This document shows, piece after piece, positions 1-10,939 of a DNA stretch of 64,000 nucleotides (positions are counted from its first letter, which is position 1; every line of letters begins with the position of its first letter). Source of the stretch: an uncultured cyanobacterium (lineage in GTDB: Bacteria > Cyanobacteriota > Cyanobacteriia > Cyanobacteriales > Nostocaceae); the NCBI GenBank assembly GCA_903903925.1, contig CAIVAU010000191.1:22536-86535 (forward strand). The letters run 5' to 3'. The notes under the pieces were generated by a model. It was not told the origin of the DNA and did not search any database. It saw only the letters and a list, made by a program, of their open reading frames with translations. Position numbers and translations under genes: made by a program.

Positions 1-276
1 AATGTGAGGTGCCCGTGCTGTTAAATCTCCAGTGGCAAATGCCTGCATCGCTTTTTCCATCATGAGTAGTGGACGTACAATAATTCGCGACGTCAGTACA
101 CTAACAGCACTAACACTGAAGAGACTAACAAGGGCTGCTACGACTCCGTCCTGAAAATTTTGACCAGATAAGCGACTCACCAGATGGACGATGCTAATTC
201 CCAAGAGCATCACACTCAGGTGAGACAATAGTAATCTGAGCTTGAGACTGAGTGTCCAATGGTTTACCAAAAACAT
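1..276 (-). CDS. Sensor histidine kinase, N-terminal part (runs off left edge)
   Basis: Reading the minus strand from an ATG at 276 gives 92 open codons to the window edge, so the gene is partial. The protein starts with a short cytoplasmic stretch and a hydrophobic segment (VMLLGISIVHLV). A second hydrophobic segment (about residues 42-60) leads into a HAMP-like sequence with IIVRPLLMMEKAMQAFATGD around residues 63-82. That is the usual membrane-proximal layout of a sensor kinase; the catalytic part lies outside the window. The ATG follows the stop of the response regulator gene by one base, so the two are almost certainly co-transcribed, regulator first. The signal sensed cannot be told from this part. 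Confidence 0.8.
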   Translation of the reverse strand, partial: MFLVNHWTLSLKLRLLLSHLSVMLLGISIVHLVSRLSGQNFQDGVVAALVSLFSVSAVSVLTSRIIVRPLLMMEKAMQAFATGDLTARAPHI

Positions 277-277
277 G

Positions 278-1021
278 TCAAACTGTGCCATTTGAATCCG
301 TAAAGCTATAGCCAATCCCAGGTGCTGTGGAAATAAACTGAGTCTTATCTAGTTTTTCACCAGTAGCATTGGTGCTGTATAGTTTCTGTCTTAACCGTTT
401 AATGTAAGAATCTACTATGCGGAAGTCGCCCACATAATCTATCCCCCAAACAGTATCAAGCAATTGCGCACGGCTCCAGACTCTTCCCGGTCGTTTGGCT
501 AATACTACCAGTAAATTAAACTCTAATGTAGTTAGTTTAACTGTTTCTCTGATGCCATTGGTGTGTTTGATCTCAACAATCCTGCGTTCTTGATCGATCA
601 GTAAATGATGAGTTTCGATGATGCCTTCTGAATTTGCTTGCTGTCGCAACTCTCGTCTGAGCAATGCTCTGATCCGCACGGCAAGTTCCACGGGACTAAA
701 GGGCTTCGCCATATAGTCATCAGCCCCAGTCGAAAACCCAATGATGCGATCAATTTCCTCGACTTTACCTGTCAACATCATGATGTACGGATCTTTTTGC
801 TTTGATTTAATGAACTGGCGAATACGGGCGCAAATATCTAAGCCATTTATCCCTGGAAGCATCAAGTCGAGAATGACAACATCTGGTTGGACTTTACAAA
901 ATTTGTCTAGCCCCTCATTCCCATTGTGTGTCACGTAACAAGTATGTCCTTCGCTTTCCACACAGACGCGAATCATCGCAGCAACGTTCACTTCATCTTC
1001 GATAACTAAGACAACAGCCAT
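278..1021 (-). CDS. OmpR-family response regulator
   Basis: This 247-residue protein has a receiver domain (about 1-120) and a winged-helix DNA-binding domain (about 140-240). The receiver has the acidic pair E8/D9, the phospho-acceptor D52 in VVILDLMLP, T84 and the conserved K106 in the MAKPF motif. The C-terminal half shows the OmpR-type pattern (LTTLEFNLLVVLAKRPGRVW, then a recognition helix near VDSYIKRLRQKL). It is the first gene of a two-gene unit with the partial kinase at the left edge. Its targets are unknown. The porin and metal-importer genes are on the same strand upstream, but nothing in the sequence ties them to this regulator. Confidence 0.92.
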   Translation of the reverse strand: MAVVLVIEDEVNVAAMIRVCVESEGHTCYVTHNGNEGLDKFCKVQPDVVILDLMLPGINGLDICARIRQFIKSKQKDPYIMMLTGKVEEIDRIIGFSTGADDYMAKPFSPVELAVRIRALLRRELRQQANSEGIIETHHLLIDQERRIVEIKHTNGIRETVKLTTLEFNLLVVLAKRPGRVWSRAQLLDTVWGIDYVGDFRIVDSYIKRLRQKLYSTNATGEKLDKTQFISTAPGIGYSFTDSNGTV

Positions 1022-1026
1022 ACAAG

Positions 1027-1058
1027 GGTGATTGGTGATTGGTGATTGGCGATTGGGA
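1027..1058. repeat. Short heptanucleotide tandem repeat (GATTGGT units)
   Basis: About four copies of a GATTGGT/GATTGGC heptamer fill the space between the response regulator start and the porin stop. This is the short tandemly repeated repetitive (STRR) class typical of filamentous cyanobacteria. Confidence 0.7.
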
Positions 1059-1073
1059 GTGTTTCTTCCATCT

Positions 1074-3521
1074 TCAAAACTCAGTATGTATGCGGAACCC
1101 CAAAAACGTCACTGGACCACGGTCAGCATTGTAACCTGGGTTGAGGATGTACTGTAGGTCAAACCCCAGTGTAGTGATTTTCCCCACACTCAAATTGTAA
1201 TAAGCCTCAAAGATATTTTCTGGTCCGTAGTTTAGTTTTCCATCACCAATAAAGGTGCCGAGTCCCCCAGCTTCTAGATACTGACGAAACGATGAGCCGA
1301 TGCCATCCAGCGCATACCCCAAACCAATGGTATCCCGTGGTCGCCCCCAGCCCCTGCCTTGAATGCTCAAGCCAGTAGAGAATGAGCGTTGAACATCTGT
1401 ATAGTTGTAATTTTCAGTCCGACCATCGTTCCAACTGCCGAAGGCAAACAGTCCCACATCAGTGCCGAGATTTTGTTCCACCCCAATCCCGAAGCCATAC
1501 TGGTCTTTGGCGCTATTCCTGACATCTGCGATCGACGGTACCCCAACCTCTCCATTCGCTCGCCACAGATTCAAAGCATCCTTAAATGAAGCCATAACAG
1601 CGCGATCGCGAAAACCCATAAGACGCAGCTTGCCCGGTTGTTTACCAAGGACGTAGGAACGTTCGATCTCAATGGCATCGTTGTAATGGTCGAACAGATT
1701 ATAATCCAAGGTCGGTCCATTGGATGTAGTCGTCAAAGCAAACCGCCCCAGCCGAAACGTCCAATCATCCAGGAAATACTCCAAAGCGGCTCCAACAGTA
1801 TAGCCACGAGCATTAGAACCGTAGTCAAACGCCGTATAGGTCAGAAAGGCATAGTTAAAAAATTGAGTGCGCGGGCTGCCGGAAAACCGATTGGGCCCAT
1901 ACAAATCGGTTTCAGACAGTTTACCCACCGTAAAGACCAGTCTTCGGCTAGCCACATCCTCAGCCAATTGGTTTTGTCCAGACTCGACAAATGTCTTGTT
2001 TCCCCCTAAACTCCAGGTTTGGCGCAGAAAGGCTCTTGCCAGATACAGTAGTGGCGGTACTGATGACGATTTTTGATCCTCGCCATTCGACAGAGAGCCC
2101 AGTCCTAACAAATTACCGGGTGGTATCGACGAGGATATTTCTGGGTCTAAATAAAACTCGCCACCCTGCCACAGACGCGCCCCAAAAAAGCCAGTGAAAC
2201 TGTAGCTATAGGTAAGGTCTTCGGCAGTGTTCGATAAACTATTCGCGCCTGAATAAAGGGCACGAAACCCTGGCTTGTACTGGTAGATAAAGGTTCCCTG
2301 AACGTGGGCATTCCAGTTTTCGGTGATGTGATGTTCCTTTTCACCTTGATCCGGTGTAGAACCTGACTCTGGAGGAGAGGTGGCACTTGACTCTGGACCA
2401 GGCGCAGTATTAAAGATATGGGCAAGCCCCAGTAAACCACCAACACCAGAGCTGTTGAATGTTCCCAGATTCACTCCTGCCGTCAGCGCCAGGTCAGAAT
2501 TGATTGGATAGTCGATCCCGGCTGTGAGCAACAAATCACTCTTTGTTGCTGCTGCTGAAAATGGCGATGATGACTGCATTCCCAAACCAATGTAGGGAGC
2601 AATATGTCCTGGTCCCTTGATGGGAAAGTCATAGGTGATGGGTAACAAAACAGTTGTATTTTGGCTGGCCAAGATAGCCGGTCGGATGGAAAAAGAAGGA
2701 CTAATGGCAAATTTGCTAAATGCGGCAAAGCTAGTTTCGCCCAAACCACTAGCCTGACCACCAGCTCCGAAGTTCACCCCTATCCCCAAATAGCTAAACT
2801 TGTATTTCGGTTTTTTCTCCGGAGTCGGGGTTGCAGGCGTTACAGTCGCAGGTGCTTGAGAGACTGGTGAGTCAGAAGTTGGAGAACTAGGCTGTAATTT
2901 ATCAGCAGATATCTTGACTGTACCAGGTACTGGTACAGCCACCGTTTCCGTCCCAGCTACGAGTTGCTTAATTCCGACGGGAGCGGGGGTATTTGCTCCC
3001 AAAGCATCATGCCCCCAAAGTTTCGCTAATTCGACCTTAAATGCTTGTTGCAATTTTCTAACATTGATTAAATCTTCTTTTTTTACAGGATCTGAATCAG
3101 CTGTGGTTGCGATCAATTTATTCACGCTATTCAGGCAAGCATTTAAAGCAACGGCAAATTCATCACGCGTTATTGCCTGATGACTGGGAAATTTTTTATT
3201 TGGGTATCCGGCACACCCATATCGCTCTACTAAGGACTGCAATGCCTGGAATGACCAATCAGTCGGCAATACATCTGAAGACTGAGAAGCCAAATTTACC
3301 TGAGCTAATGGCTGAGATTGCGTATCTGCCACTTGCGTTAAGGATGGTTGTTGTTTGTCAGCCTGAGTGGAAACAGCTTTTGCTTCTGGATTTCCTGGGA
3401 ACAGAGGCTCACTTCTTTCCGAAGAGGCTGGTGTTTCTCCTGCAACTGCTGTTGCATTAATAGCTAGCATCATACCAAAAACCACTGGACCAACGAGCAG
3501 CCATTGCGATAGATTTTTCAT
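1074..3521 (-). CDS. SLH-domain OprB-type porin with an extra internal beta-barrel-like domain
   Basis: The protein has 815 residues from the ATG at 3521. A GTG four codons upstream is open, but the AGGAG ribosome site lies between it and this ATG, so the ATG is preferred. A signal peptide (WLLVGPVVFGMMLAINATAVA) is followed by an SLH domain at roughly 85-150, which anchors the protein to the cell wall. A Pro/Thr-rich linker leads to a glycine-rich segment at about 245-370 with alternating aromatic strands, resembling a small outer-membrane beta-barrel. The OprB carbohydrate-porin barrel follows and ends in a C-terminal Phe (HTEF). Cyanobacterial SLH-OprB proteins are usually near 550-620 residues, so the extra domain explains the length. 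The SLH motif lacks one residue relative to the neighbouring porin (YGCAGYP against YGCIAGYP). The solute is unknown. Confidence 0.88.
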   Translation of the reverse strand: MKNLSQWLLVGPVVFGMMLAINATAVAGETPASSERSEPLFPGNPEAKAVSTQADKQQPSLTQVADTQSQPLAQVNLASQSSDVLPTDWSFQALQSLVERYGCAGYPNKKFPSHQAITRDEFAVALNACLNSVNKLIATTADSDPVKKEDLINVRKLQQAFKVELAKLWGHDALGANTPAPVGIKQLVAGTETVAVPVPGTVKISADKLQPSSPTSDSPVSQAPATVTPATPTPEKKPKYKFSYLGIGVNFGAGGQASGLGETSFAAFSKFAISPSFSIRPAILASQNTTVLLPITYDFPIKGPGHIAPYIGLGMQSSSPFSAAATKSDLLLTAGIDYPINSDLALTAGVNLGTFNSSGVGGLLGLAHIFNTAPGPESSATSPPESGSTPDQGEKEHHITENWNAHVQGTFIYQYKPGFRALYSGANSLSNTAEDLTYSYSFTGFFGARLWQGGEFYLDPEISSSIPPGNLLGLGSLSNGEDQKSSSVPPLLYLARAFLRQTWSLGGNKTFVESGQNQLAEDVASRRLVFTVGKLSETDLYGPNRFSGSPRTQFFNYAFLTYTAFDYGSNARGYTVGAALEYFLDDWTFRLGRFALTTTSNGPTLDYNLFDHYNDAIEIERSYVLGKQPGKLRLMGFRDRAVMASFKDALNLWRANGEVGVPSIADVRNSAKDQYGFGIGVEQNLGTDVGLFAFGSWNDGRTENYNYTDVQRSFSTGLSIQGRGWGRPRDTIGLGYALDGIGSSFRQYLEAGGLGTFIGDGKLNYGPENIFEAYYNLSVGKITTLGFDLQYILNPGYNADRGPVTFLGFRIHTEF

Positions 3522-4028
3522 TTTTCTCCTCACCCCGAATTGACGTTCATCCGAAACACTGTACTTCTACGACAGCGGGTCTTATTAAAAAGATTTCTCA
3601 ATTACTTTAGCAGGATTAAGGCAATTTTTTGACCAAAAATTTTAACAATCATTAATAGACCTGTCCACAAATGTAGTGAAACGCTCTTCCTGTCTGGTTT
3701 TTATGATTTAATCTTGTGACCAAAAACGGGGTGTAGGCGCAATCCCTTGTGCCCCTACAAGACTGAAACGACCATTATCCGTTAGTACACATGATGTTCA
3801 ATTTGAGAGCGTGTGTAAGTCCTAACTCCATATTTGGATTTTCTTGTCAATGCATAAGTATTAATACTTAAAACCTAGGCACTGTTAGGAATAATTCTTG
3901 AATATAGACAGACGTTGAGCTTCTACCAGAAACATCGGAGACGTTTATTTACTGGAGTTTAGACTAACCCATGAAAAACGACCCAGCACAGCTGAGTCAA
4001 TAACAGACTTGCCAAAAACAATGCTTTT
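3522..4028. other. Intergenic region upstream of the SLH-porin
   Basis: I see no gene in these 507 bases. They should hold the promoter of the minus-strand porin at 1074-3521. A GC-rich palindrome lies at 3732-3759. I found no convincing regulator box. Confidence 0.6.
3732..3759. repeat. REP-like palindrome (GTAGGGGCGC family)
   Basis: TGTAGGCGCAA and TTGTGCCCCTACA form an imperfect hairpin. Related palindromes lie at 36701-36728, 36872-36900 and 38437-38464, so this is a dispersed intergenic repeat rather than a gene-specific terminator. Confidence 0.6.
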
Positions 4029-5988
<1,960 letters not shown>

Positions 5989-6426
5989 CTTTCCTTCACA
6001 CCCACAAATCAAATTTATTAAAGCTAGCCGTGACTTACGCATTGACAAAAAAGAACAAATATGCGTTGTTCTTTGCTATAAGATAATCCAAGGTAATCAT
6101 TTTGACAAGCTTCGTATTTAAATAATGGTCAATCTGTAAAGCGTGTAAGTCATACTAACCCAAGTTGCTAGTTATACTGAAGGCGCGATGACACACGACC
6201 ACTTAAGTAATAAAATCCCCTCCAGGGACGAAAATTAGGAGAGGTTGATGTTATATTATAGTATAAATTAATACTAAAGACACTCGAAAAATCACGCTTT
6301 AATCGGCGATTACACCATGTTACTCAACGATTTATCCCACCAAATAGGGATGATACCGAAAGGGAGTGGTGATTGTACGGTGAAGCATTTATTTTTGCAT
6401 TTACCTTGAACAAAGCATTTGTGATT
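5989..6426. other. Intergenic region upstream of the OprB porin
   Basis: I see no gene here. It should contain the porin promoter. An AT-rich imperfect dyad (GATAATCCAAGGTAATCATT, near 6082-6101) weakly resembles a Fur/Zur operator, but the match is too poor to call. Confidence 0.4.
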
Positions 6427-7305
6427 TTACTCTGAAAAATTTGTCGCACAAACCCGTTGCCAAATCACCACTGTTACGTAGGTGAGGAAGGCTAAGGTGC
6501 TAATAAGAAAACTGACTGGGTAGGAAGCATAAAAGCTAATAGTTAAACCCACCCAGACAAAAGCTAGCGATAGCCCTGCGGAGAGGAAAAGCGCGACGAA
6601 AGGACGTGTGGCTAAACGATGCGCGATCGCCGCAGGTGTCACAAGCAGTGCAGAGTTCAACAAAGCGCCTACAGCCGGAACAGCCTCAGCTATCGAAAGT
6701 GCAACCAAGAGTAAGAAGATGACACTGATTGTGCGCACTGGTATCCCACGCGCTGCTGCAACTTCGGAATCAAGAGATGCAAAGAGTAGAGGGCGTGCGA
6801 TCAAGAGAAGTCCCACAATGACAACCACACCAACGACAGCGACTAATTGTGCCTGTTCTAGCTGTAACCCAAGGATGGAGCCAAAAAGATAATTCACACC
6901 AATAGTGCTGTTGGCTCCACTAGATTGCGAAGTGTAAATGCTCAACAACAATGCTCCCAATCCTAGCACCCAAGCCAGTACAGTACCTACTTCCACATCT
7001 TTTGACTGCGCCCGTGTTCCTACGACGCCTAGCAAGAGCGCGACCAGCATTGTCACACCAAACAATCCTAGCATTGGATTGCTTCCCACAACGACTGCAA
7101 ACAGTGCCCCGGTAAAGGTGACATGTGCCAGCGTATCAGTAGCAAAAACGAGATTGCGCAGCACAACAAAATAGCCAACTAGACCGGAGACAATGGCTAA
7201 TGGGGTGCCGGCGAGGAAGGCGTAGCGCATAAAATCGAAGCTCAGCATATCTCGCACATCCTGGATTAGATTCGGCGAGAATGGTGGAATATCTAAGAGG
7301 AACAT
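6427..7305 (-). CDS. Zn/Mn-type ABC transporter permease (second permease)
   Basis: The 292-residue hydrophobic protein belongs to the ABC-3 family of metal permeases, with about eight predicted membrane segments. Family features include the N-terminal FDFMRYAFLAGTPLAIVSGL segment, the TLAHVTFTGA turn and the C-terminal ALLNSALLVTPAAIAHRLA motif that couples to the ATPase. It is the last gene of a four-gene minus-strand unit (binding protein, ATPase, permease, permease). It is clearly paralogous to the permease at 7437-8342 but diverged. The two could form a heterodimeric channel or be alternative partners. Zinc or manganese is likely; the sequence does not decide which. Confidence 0.93.
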   Translation of the reverse strand: MFLLDIPPFSPNLIQDVRDMLSFDFMRYAFLAGTPLAIVSGLVGYFVVLRNLVFATDTLAHVTFTGALFAVVVGSNPMLGLFGVTMLVALLLGVVGTRAQSKDVEVGTVLAWVLGLGALLLSIYTSQSSGANSTIGVNYLFGSILGLQLEQAQLVAVVGVVVIVGLLLIARPLLFASLDSEVAAARGIPVRTISVIFLLLVALSIAEAVPAVGALLNSALLVTPAAIAHRLATRPFVALFLSAGLSLAFVWVGLTISFYASYPVSFLISTLAFLTYVTVVIWQRVCATNFSE

Positions 7306-7309
7306 AATC

Positions 7310-7346
<37 letters not shown>

Positions 7347-7436
7347 ATTCAGATCCGCCACTAAATGTAGACCGCTAAATTTTAAATTTAAAGGGGGTAT
7401 TAAACCCACTTAATTCATCTGCCAGTCGGACAAAAT

Positions 7437-8342
7437 TCATTCTGACTCCTGACTCCTGACTCCTGAATTCTGTTTGAAGCGTACCAAGGCATAAGTTCCG
7501 AATGCCAAGGTGGAGATAAAGAAGCCGACGGGATAGGGTGTAAAGTAGGCAATAGCTAGTCCAGTCCATGTGAAGAGTAGGGCTAGGAACACTGAAAGGC
7601 TAACTGCAATACCTGGATGTGCGGTTATCTGTTGGGCAATGGCAGCAGGCGTCACCAGTAGCGCAAAGATGAGGAGTACTCCCACGATTTGCACTGCTTG
7701 AGCTACAGCGAATGCTAGCAAGACAAGGAAAGCATTGTCAAGTAGTAGCACAGGTACACCGCGAGCAAGGGCGACATCTGGATCGATGGAGGCGAAGAGT
7801 AAGGGACGGGCGATCGCCATCAACCCAGCTAAGGTCACCACAGTTGTGAGTGCAATGATGACCACATCGCGATCGCTGATGCCAAGTACAGCACCAAAGA
7901 GAATTGAGTAGACAAAAGCTGCATTCGATGAGGAGGAAAGATGAACAAATAGCAGTCCTAGGGAAAGCGCGAATGTCTGTATTGTCCCGATAGCGACTCC
8001 TTTCACATGGGTCCGTTCAGATCGTCCACCCAACAGACCAATCCCAACAGCCGCCGCGATACAGAAAATCAACAGTCCCACAACTGGTGACCAGCCGATG
8101 AGAACAGCACCTGCTGCACCGGCAAAGCCGACGTTTGCCAGGGTGTGTCCAGCAAAGCTCTGTCTACGTAGTACCATGAAGTAGCCCACTGATCCAGCAA
8201 TTAGAGCAATCAGTGTTCCTGCCAAAAAGGCAGTTTGCATGAAATGGTAAGCAAAAAGCTGTTGGATATCCGCGCTCAAATTCCACGAAGGCTGCACATC
8301 GAATGTTGACGTGCTAATGAGTATGATTGGTAAACTTAGCAT
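7437..8342 (-). CDS. Zn/Mn-type ABC transporter permease (first permease)
   Basis: I start this at the ATG at 8342, giving 301 residues. The reading frame is open for 26 more codons, but these would lie deep inside the ATPase gene. The remaining overlap with the ATPase gene is 29 bases. It is an ABC-3 family permease with a FHFMQTAFLAGT-like opening (AYHFMQTAFLAGT), HTLANVGFAGAAGAV and VTPAAIAQQIT. The last residues (NSGVRSQESE) are encoded by an invading GAGTCAG heptamer repeat at 7441-7465. The natural C-terminus has therefore been replaced or extended by repeat-derived sequence. It is the third gene of the importer operon. Confidence 0.92.
   Translation of the reverse strand: MLSLPIILISTSTFDVQPSWNLSADIQQLFAYHFMQTAFLAGTLIALIAGSVGYFMVLRRQSFAGHTLANVGFAGAAGAVLIGWSPVVGLLIFCIAAAVGIGLLGGRSERTHVKGVAIGTIQTFALSLGLLFVHLSSSSNAAFVYSILFGAVLGISDRDVVIIALTTVVTLAGLMAIARPLLFASIDPDVALARGVPVLLLDNAFLVLLAFAVAQAVQIVGVLLIFALLVTPAAIAQQITAHPGIAVSLSVFLALLFTWTGLAIAYFTPYPVGFFISTLAFGTYALVRFKQNSGVRSQESE
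7441..7465. repeat. Heptanucleotide STRR inside the 3' end of a permease gene
   Basis: Three GACTCCT units overlap the last codons and stop of the permease at 7437-8342 and are translated there as SGVRSQES. Confidence 0.75.
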
Positions 8343-9231
8343 GATACGTAACCGACTCCGGCTGACCGACAACGACAATCCGCCCATCACGTGTGCGTAG
8401 CACATCAATTGGGGTGTCATAAAGCCGTGAAAGTGTCTCTGTTGTGATCACTTCCTCCGGCGTCCCCATTGCGGTCTGTCCTCTGCCAATGTAGAGTACT
8501 CGATCTAGATAGGGCAAGATAGGATTGACATCATGAGCGACAAGTAGCACCGTTACCTGATACTCCTGACTAATGTAGCGAATTAATGCTGAGACGGACT
8601 GCTGATTGTACAAGTCTAAACTATCAAGGGGTTCGTCGAGAAGCAAGATACGTGGTCTGGTCACCAATGCCTGTGCAATGAGTAGCCGCTGCTGCTCACC
8701 ACCGCTGAGGGTACCAATGGGTCGATCTGCATAAGCAGCAGCACCAACTAGGTCGATCGCCCTCTGTACCCATCGCTGCGATTCACGATCTTGCACATCA
8801 CCGCCCCAAAGACGCCTCAGCAGCGGAATCGGGACTCCCCACTTGCAGCCGTCCAAACCTAGACGAACAATATCGCGTCCCCGCACACGCACGTCCGCAT
8901 CAAAGTTCCGCCGCTGGGGAAGATAGCTGATTGCAGGGTTTCCACATCGCACCGGCGACCCCAAGACAGTCATTCGCCCCTCAGTTAAAGGAAATAAGCC
9001 CAAGATTGCTTTGAGCAGTGTCGATTTACCAGCACCATTAGGTCCGAGAATGGCAATAAACTCGCCGGAGTACACGGTGTCATGCAAATCACTCCAAAGC
9101 TTACGCCCACGACGCCGAACGCCGGCATGTTCAAATTGAATAACGTTCTCCATACCCAACTTATTATCAGCGTTGGTGCGATCGCCAAGAGGTTGCGACG
9201 TTAAATCAATATCCATCGAGTTAGGGTTCAT
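8314..9231 (-). CDS. Metal ABC transporter ATP-binding protein
   Basis: A 305-residue ABC ATPase of the Zn/Mn uptake group. Visible motifs are Walker A GPNGAGKST (about 63-71), a Q-loop in YLPQRR, the signature LSGGEQQR (about 180), Walker B RILLLDEP and the H-loop LLVAHD. The first ~28 residues precede the usual family start, and an ATG at codon 27 (MENVIQFEHAG) is an alternative. The gene follows the binding protein gene by five bases and overlaps the first permease gene, which fits one transcript. It powers metal uptake across the plasma membrane. Confidence 0.95.
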   Translation of the reverse strand: MNPNSMDIDLTSQPLGDRTNADNKLGMENVIQFEHAGVRRRGRKLWSDLHDTVYSGEFIAILGPNGAGKSTLLKAILGLFPLTEGRMTVLGSPVRCGNPAISYLPQRRNFDADVRVRGRDIVRLGLDGCKWGVPIPLLRRLWGGDVQDRESQRWVQRAIDLVGAAAYADRPIGTLSGGEQQRLLIAQALVTRPRILLLDEPLDSLDLYNQQSVSALIRYISQEYQVTVLLVAHDVNPILPYLDRVLYIGRGQTAMGTPEEVITTETLSRLYDTPIDVLRTRDGRIVVVGQPESVTYHAKFTNHTH

Positions 9232-9236
9232 TGTAC

Positions 9237-10181
9237 TTATTTGCCAGTAGACTTGGCTAATGCTTGCTGTAGGGCTTTCAGTTGCCCGACTTGCCAGTCT
9301 TGGAAGGTAGCCGTTGCTGGGGTGAGTGTTTCGGTAATTGGGACGACTGGGATACCTGCTGAAAGAGCCTTCTGCTTCAGTGCGTTGGTATCTGGGGTCG
9401 AGTTCTGGGAATTGAAGATCAGGATCTTGATCTGCTTTTGTGTGATCTGTTGGTCGAAAGTGGCTTTGTCAGATGCTGTCGGCGCTTGACCTTCGGAAAT
9501 TGCTGACATAAATTTCGGTGGTGTGGTCAGGTTCACCCCTAAGGCTTGAGCTAAGTAAGTAAAAATGCTTTCAGTCGAGCCAACTGGAGTGCCTTGATAC
9601 TTCTGCTTGATAGTGTTAATAGTATCGTTGTAGTCCTTAAGACCAACGCTGACAAACTGCTGGCGCTGCTGGTCAAAGTATGCTGCATCTGCCTGATCAA
9701 GGTTCTTAAGGTCGGCTGTTACCTGATCGACGACGCGCATCACGTATTCGGGGCTATACCAAAGGTGTGGGTTATCTCCTTCTTTCTTGCCTACCAAATC
9801 GCCGACATTAAGTACCTTACGCCCATTCACTGGGTTGGCATCAAGGAGCTTTTGTCCCCAAGCATCGTACCCTGCGCCATTGAGAATAACGTATTGGGCA
9901 TTGGCGACAACGCGAGCATCCGTTGGCTTGGGTTCGTAGTCGTGGGGGTCAGTATTGGGATTCGTGATGATGCTTGTGACTTTAACATGGTCACCACCAA
10001 CTTGGCTGGCGATACTACCCCAGAAATTTTCGGCACTCACCACTTGCACAGGTGTTGCACTTGTGCTATCGGCTGGGCTGGAGCTAGTGTTGGTTTTAGA
10101 ACTAGAACTGGTTGTAGTACCACCCCCACAGCTAGCTAAGAGTAGGAGTAGAACAGAAAATGCGTAGAGTTTAGTAGTCAT
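9237..10181 (-). CDS. Metal ABC transporter substrate-binding lipoprotein (ZnuA/TroA-like)
   Basis: The 314-residue protein begins with a lipoprotein signal ending in LLASC (lipid-modified C18) and a Ser/Thr-rich linker. The TroA-type fold shows the metal-site motifs PHDYEP (H80) and NPHLW (H139), and a later STESIF with E204. No long His-rich loop is present. The subgroup with FNSQNSTPD near residue 257 is annotated as Zn/Mn family, and the ligand set does not settle the metal. It is the first gene of the operon and catches the metal in the periplasm. Two candidate Fur/Zur-like operators lie 96-177 bases upstream of its start. Confidence 0.93.
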   Translation of the reverse strand: MTTKLYAFSVLLLLLASCGGGTTTSSSSKTNTSSSPADSTSATPVQVVSAENFWGSIASQVGGDHVKVTSIITNPNTDPHDYEPKPTDARVVANAQYVILNGAGYDAWGQKLLDANPVNGRKVLNVGDLVGKKEGDNPHLWYSPEYVMRVVDQVTADLKNLDQADAAYFDQQRQQFVSVGLKDYNDTINTIKQKYQGTPVGSTESIFTYLAQALGVNLTTPPKFMSAISEGQAPTASDKATFDQQITQKQIKILIFNSQNSTPDTNALKQKALSAGIPVVPITETLTPATATFQDWQVGQLKALQQALAKSTGK

Positions 10182-10276
10182 AGGTTCCCACCATCAAGGC
10201 TGACGACGGAGTTTAGAGTCATATGTGCCTGTTCTAGATGCAGTATTTGGAGTTCTTTCACTACCTTTTCCCCTGT

Positions 10277-10295
10277 GAGAATGATAACGGGTCTC
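10277..10295. promoter_or_regulatory. Candidate Fur/Zur-family operator upstream of the metal importer
   Basis: GAGAATGATAACGGGTCTC agrees with the 19-bp Fur-type consensus at about 13 positions and is bounded by a TGAGA...TCTCA dyad. It lies about 96 bases upstream of the binding-protein start. Zinc importers are commonly under Zur in cyanobacteria. The assignment is inference. Confidence 0.35.
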
Positions 10296-10343
10296 AAAAA
10301 ATATTTTGAGCCTAAGCTTACCTGAATTCACAACAGTTGTCAA

Positions 10344-10358
10344 TGAGACCGATTATCA
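10344..10358. promoter_or_regulatory. Possible second Zur half-site
   Basis: TGAGACCGATTATCA keeps the ATTATCA half of a 7-1-7 Zur palindrome, while the other half is degenerate. It is upstream of the same operon, so it may be a weak second site or chance. Confidence 0.2.
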
Positions 10359-10467
10359 ATTTCATGATGAACGCAGACTCGGGCTAGAGTATAATACCAA
10401 GGATAAATCTGTACCTCATTCGGATGAGACGCGCTATAGTCCTGAGAAAACCAGTCACAACGCTATG

Positions 10468-10535
10468 CCTGTAGGTATATTTTCGCTGCTTGTTGTATCT
10501 AACTCCTGAAAAAATGGGCGAACCGGGAGTGATTA
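10468..10535 (+). repeat. Left arm of a 68-bp inverted repeat flanking the radical SAM gene
   Basis: This arm matches the reverse complement of 12645-12712 at 65 of 68 positions. The shared core includes GGTATATTTTCGCTGCTTGT and GGGCGAACCGGGAGTGATTA. The right arm is followed by a transposase N-terminus, so both arms are probably insertion-sequence ends. Confidence 0.85.
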
Positions 10536-10939
10536 CAACTTATGACCGAATCGTGTAATGCCTACCTTATTTACAGTATCCTATGCACTTTTTCGGAATG
10601 ACTTTGTTGGTAGTCGTAAAGAGGGTCGAGCTACACGGGTTCCTTTTTTCTTGCACTTAACAAGACATATAAGGTTTACAATCCGCACAGTGCTACCTTT
10701 TTCTACTTTGTCAGCCAGCCCTAAGTAGGGCTGGCTGAATAGCCATAAAACTCTTATATTGGAAGGATTTCAGGCTACCAGCGTCGAAAAAAGTGCAAGA
10801 GAATAGGGCTATGAGGCTTAAATACCTTGCATTTCTAATTTTTTCTGGGATAAAAAATAGGAATGAAACTGTTCCCTGTTTGCTGTTAAGATTTCCCTAC
10901 CATCACCAGGGACTTTCTCAGCAAGCCCTATTTAGTCAA
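10536..10939. other. Intergenic region downstream of the radical SAM gene
   Basis: I see no gene here. A strong hairpin (TCAGCCAGCCCT / AGGGCTGGCTGA) lies at 10711-10738, without a T-run on either strand. TCTTGCACTT (10648-10657) and AAGTGCAAGA (10791-10800) form a wider inverted pair around it, possibly a small decayed MITE. Confidence 0.45.

Noticed and set aside
10306..10509. 67-codon plus-strand frame upstream of the metal importer
   Set aside because: It overlaps the candidate operator region and runs into the left inverted-repeat arm. No ribosome site or family feature supports it.
10711..10738. Strong hairpin as a terminator of the radical SAM gene
   Set aside because: The stem is perfect, but neither side has a T-run and it lies about 200 bases past the stop. 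I list it only as a repeat-like hairpin in the intergenic entry.
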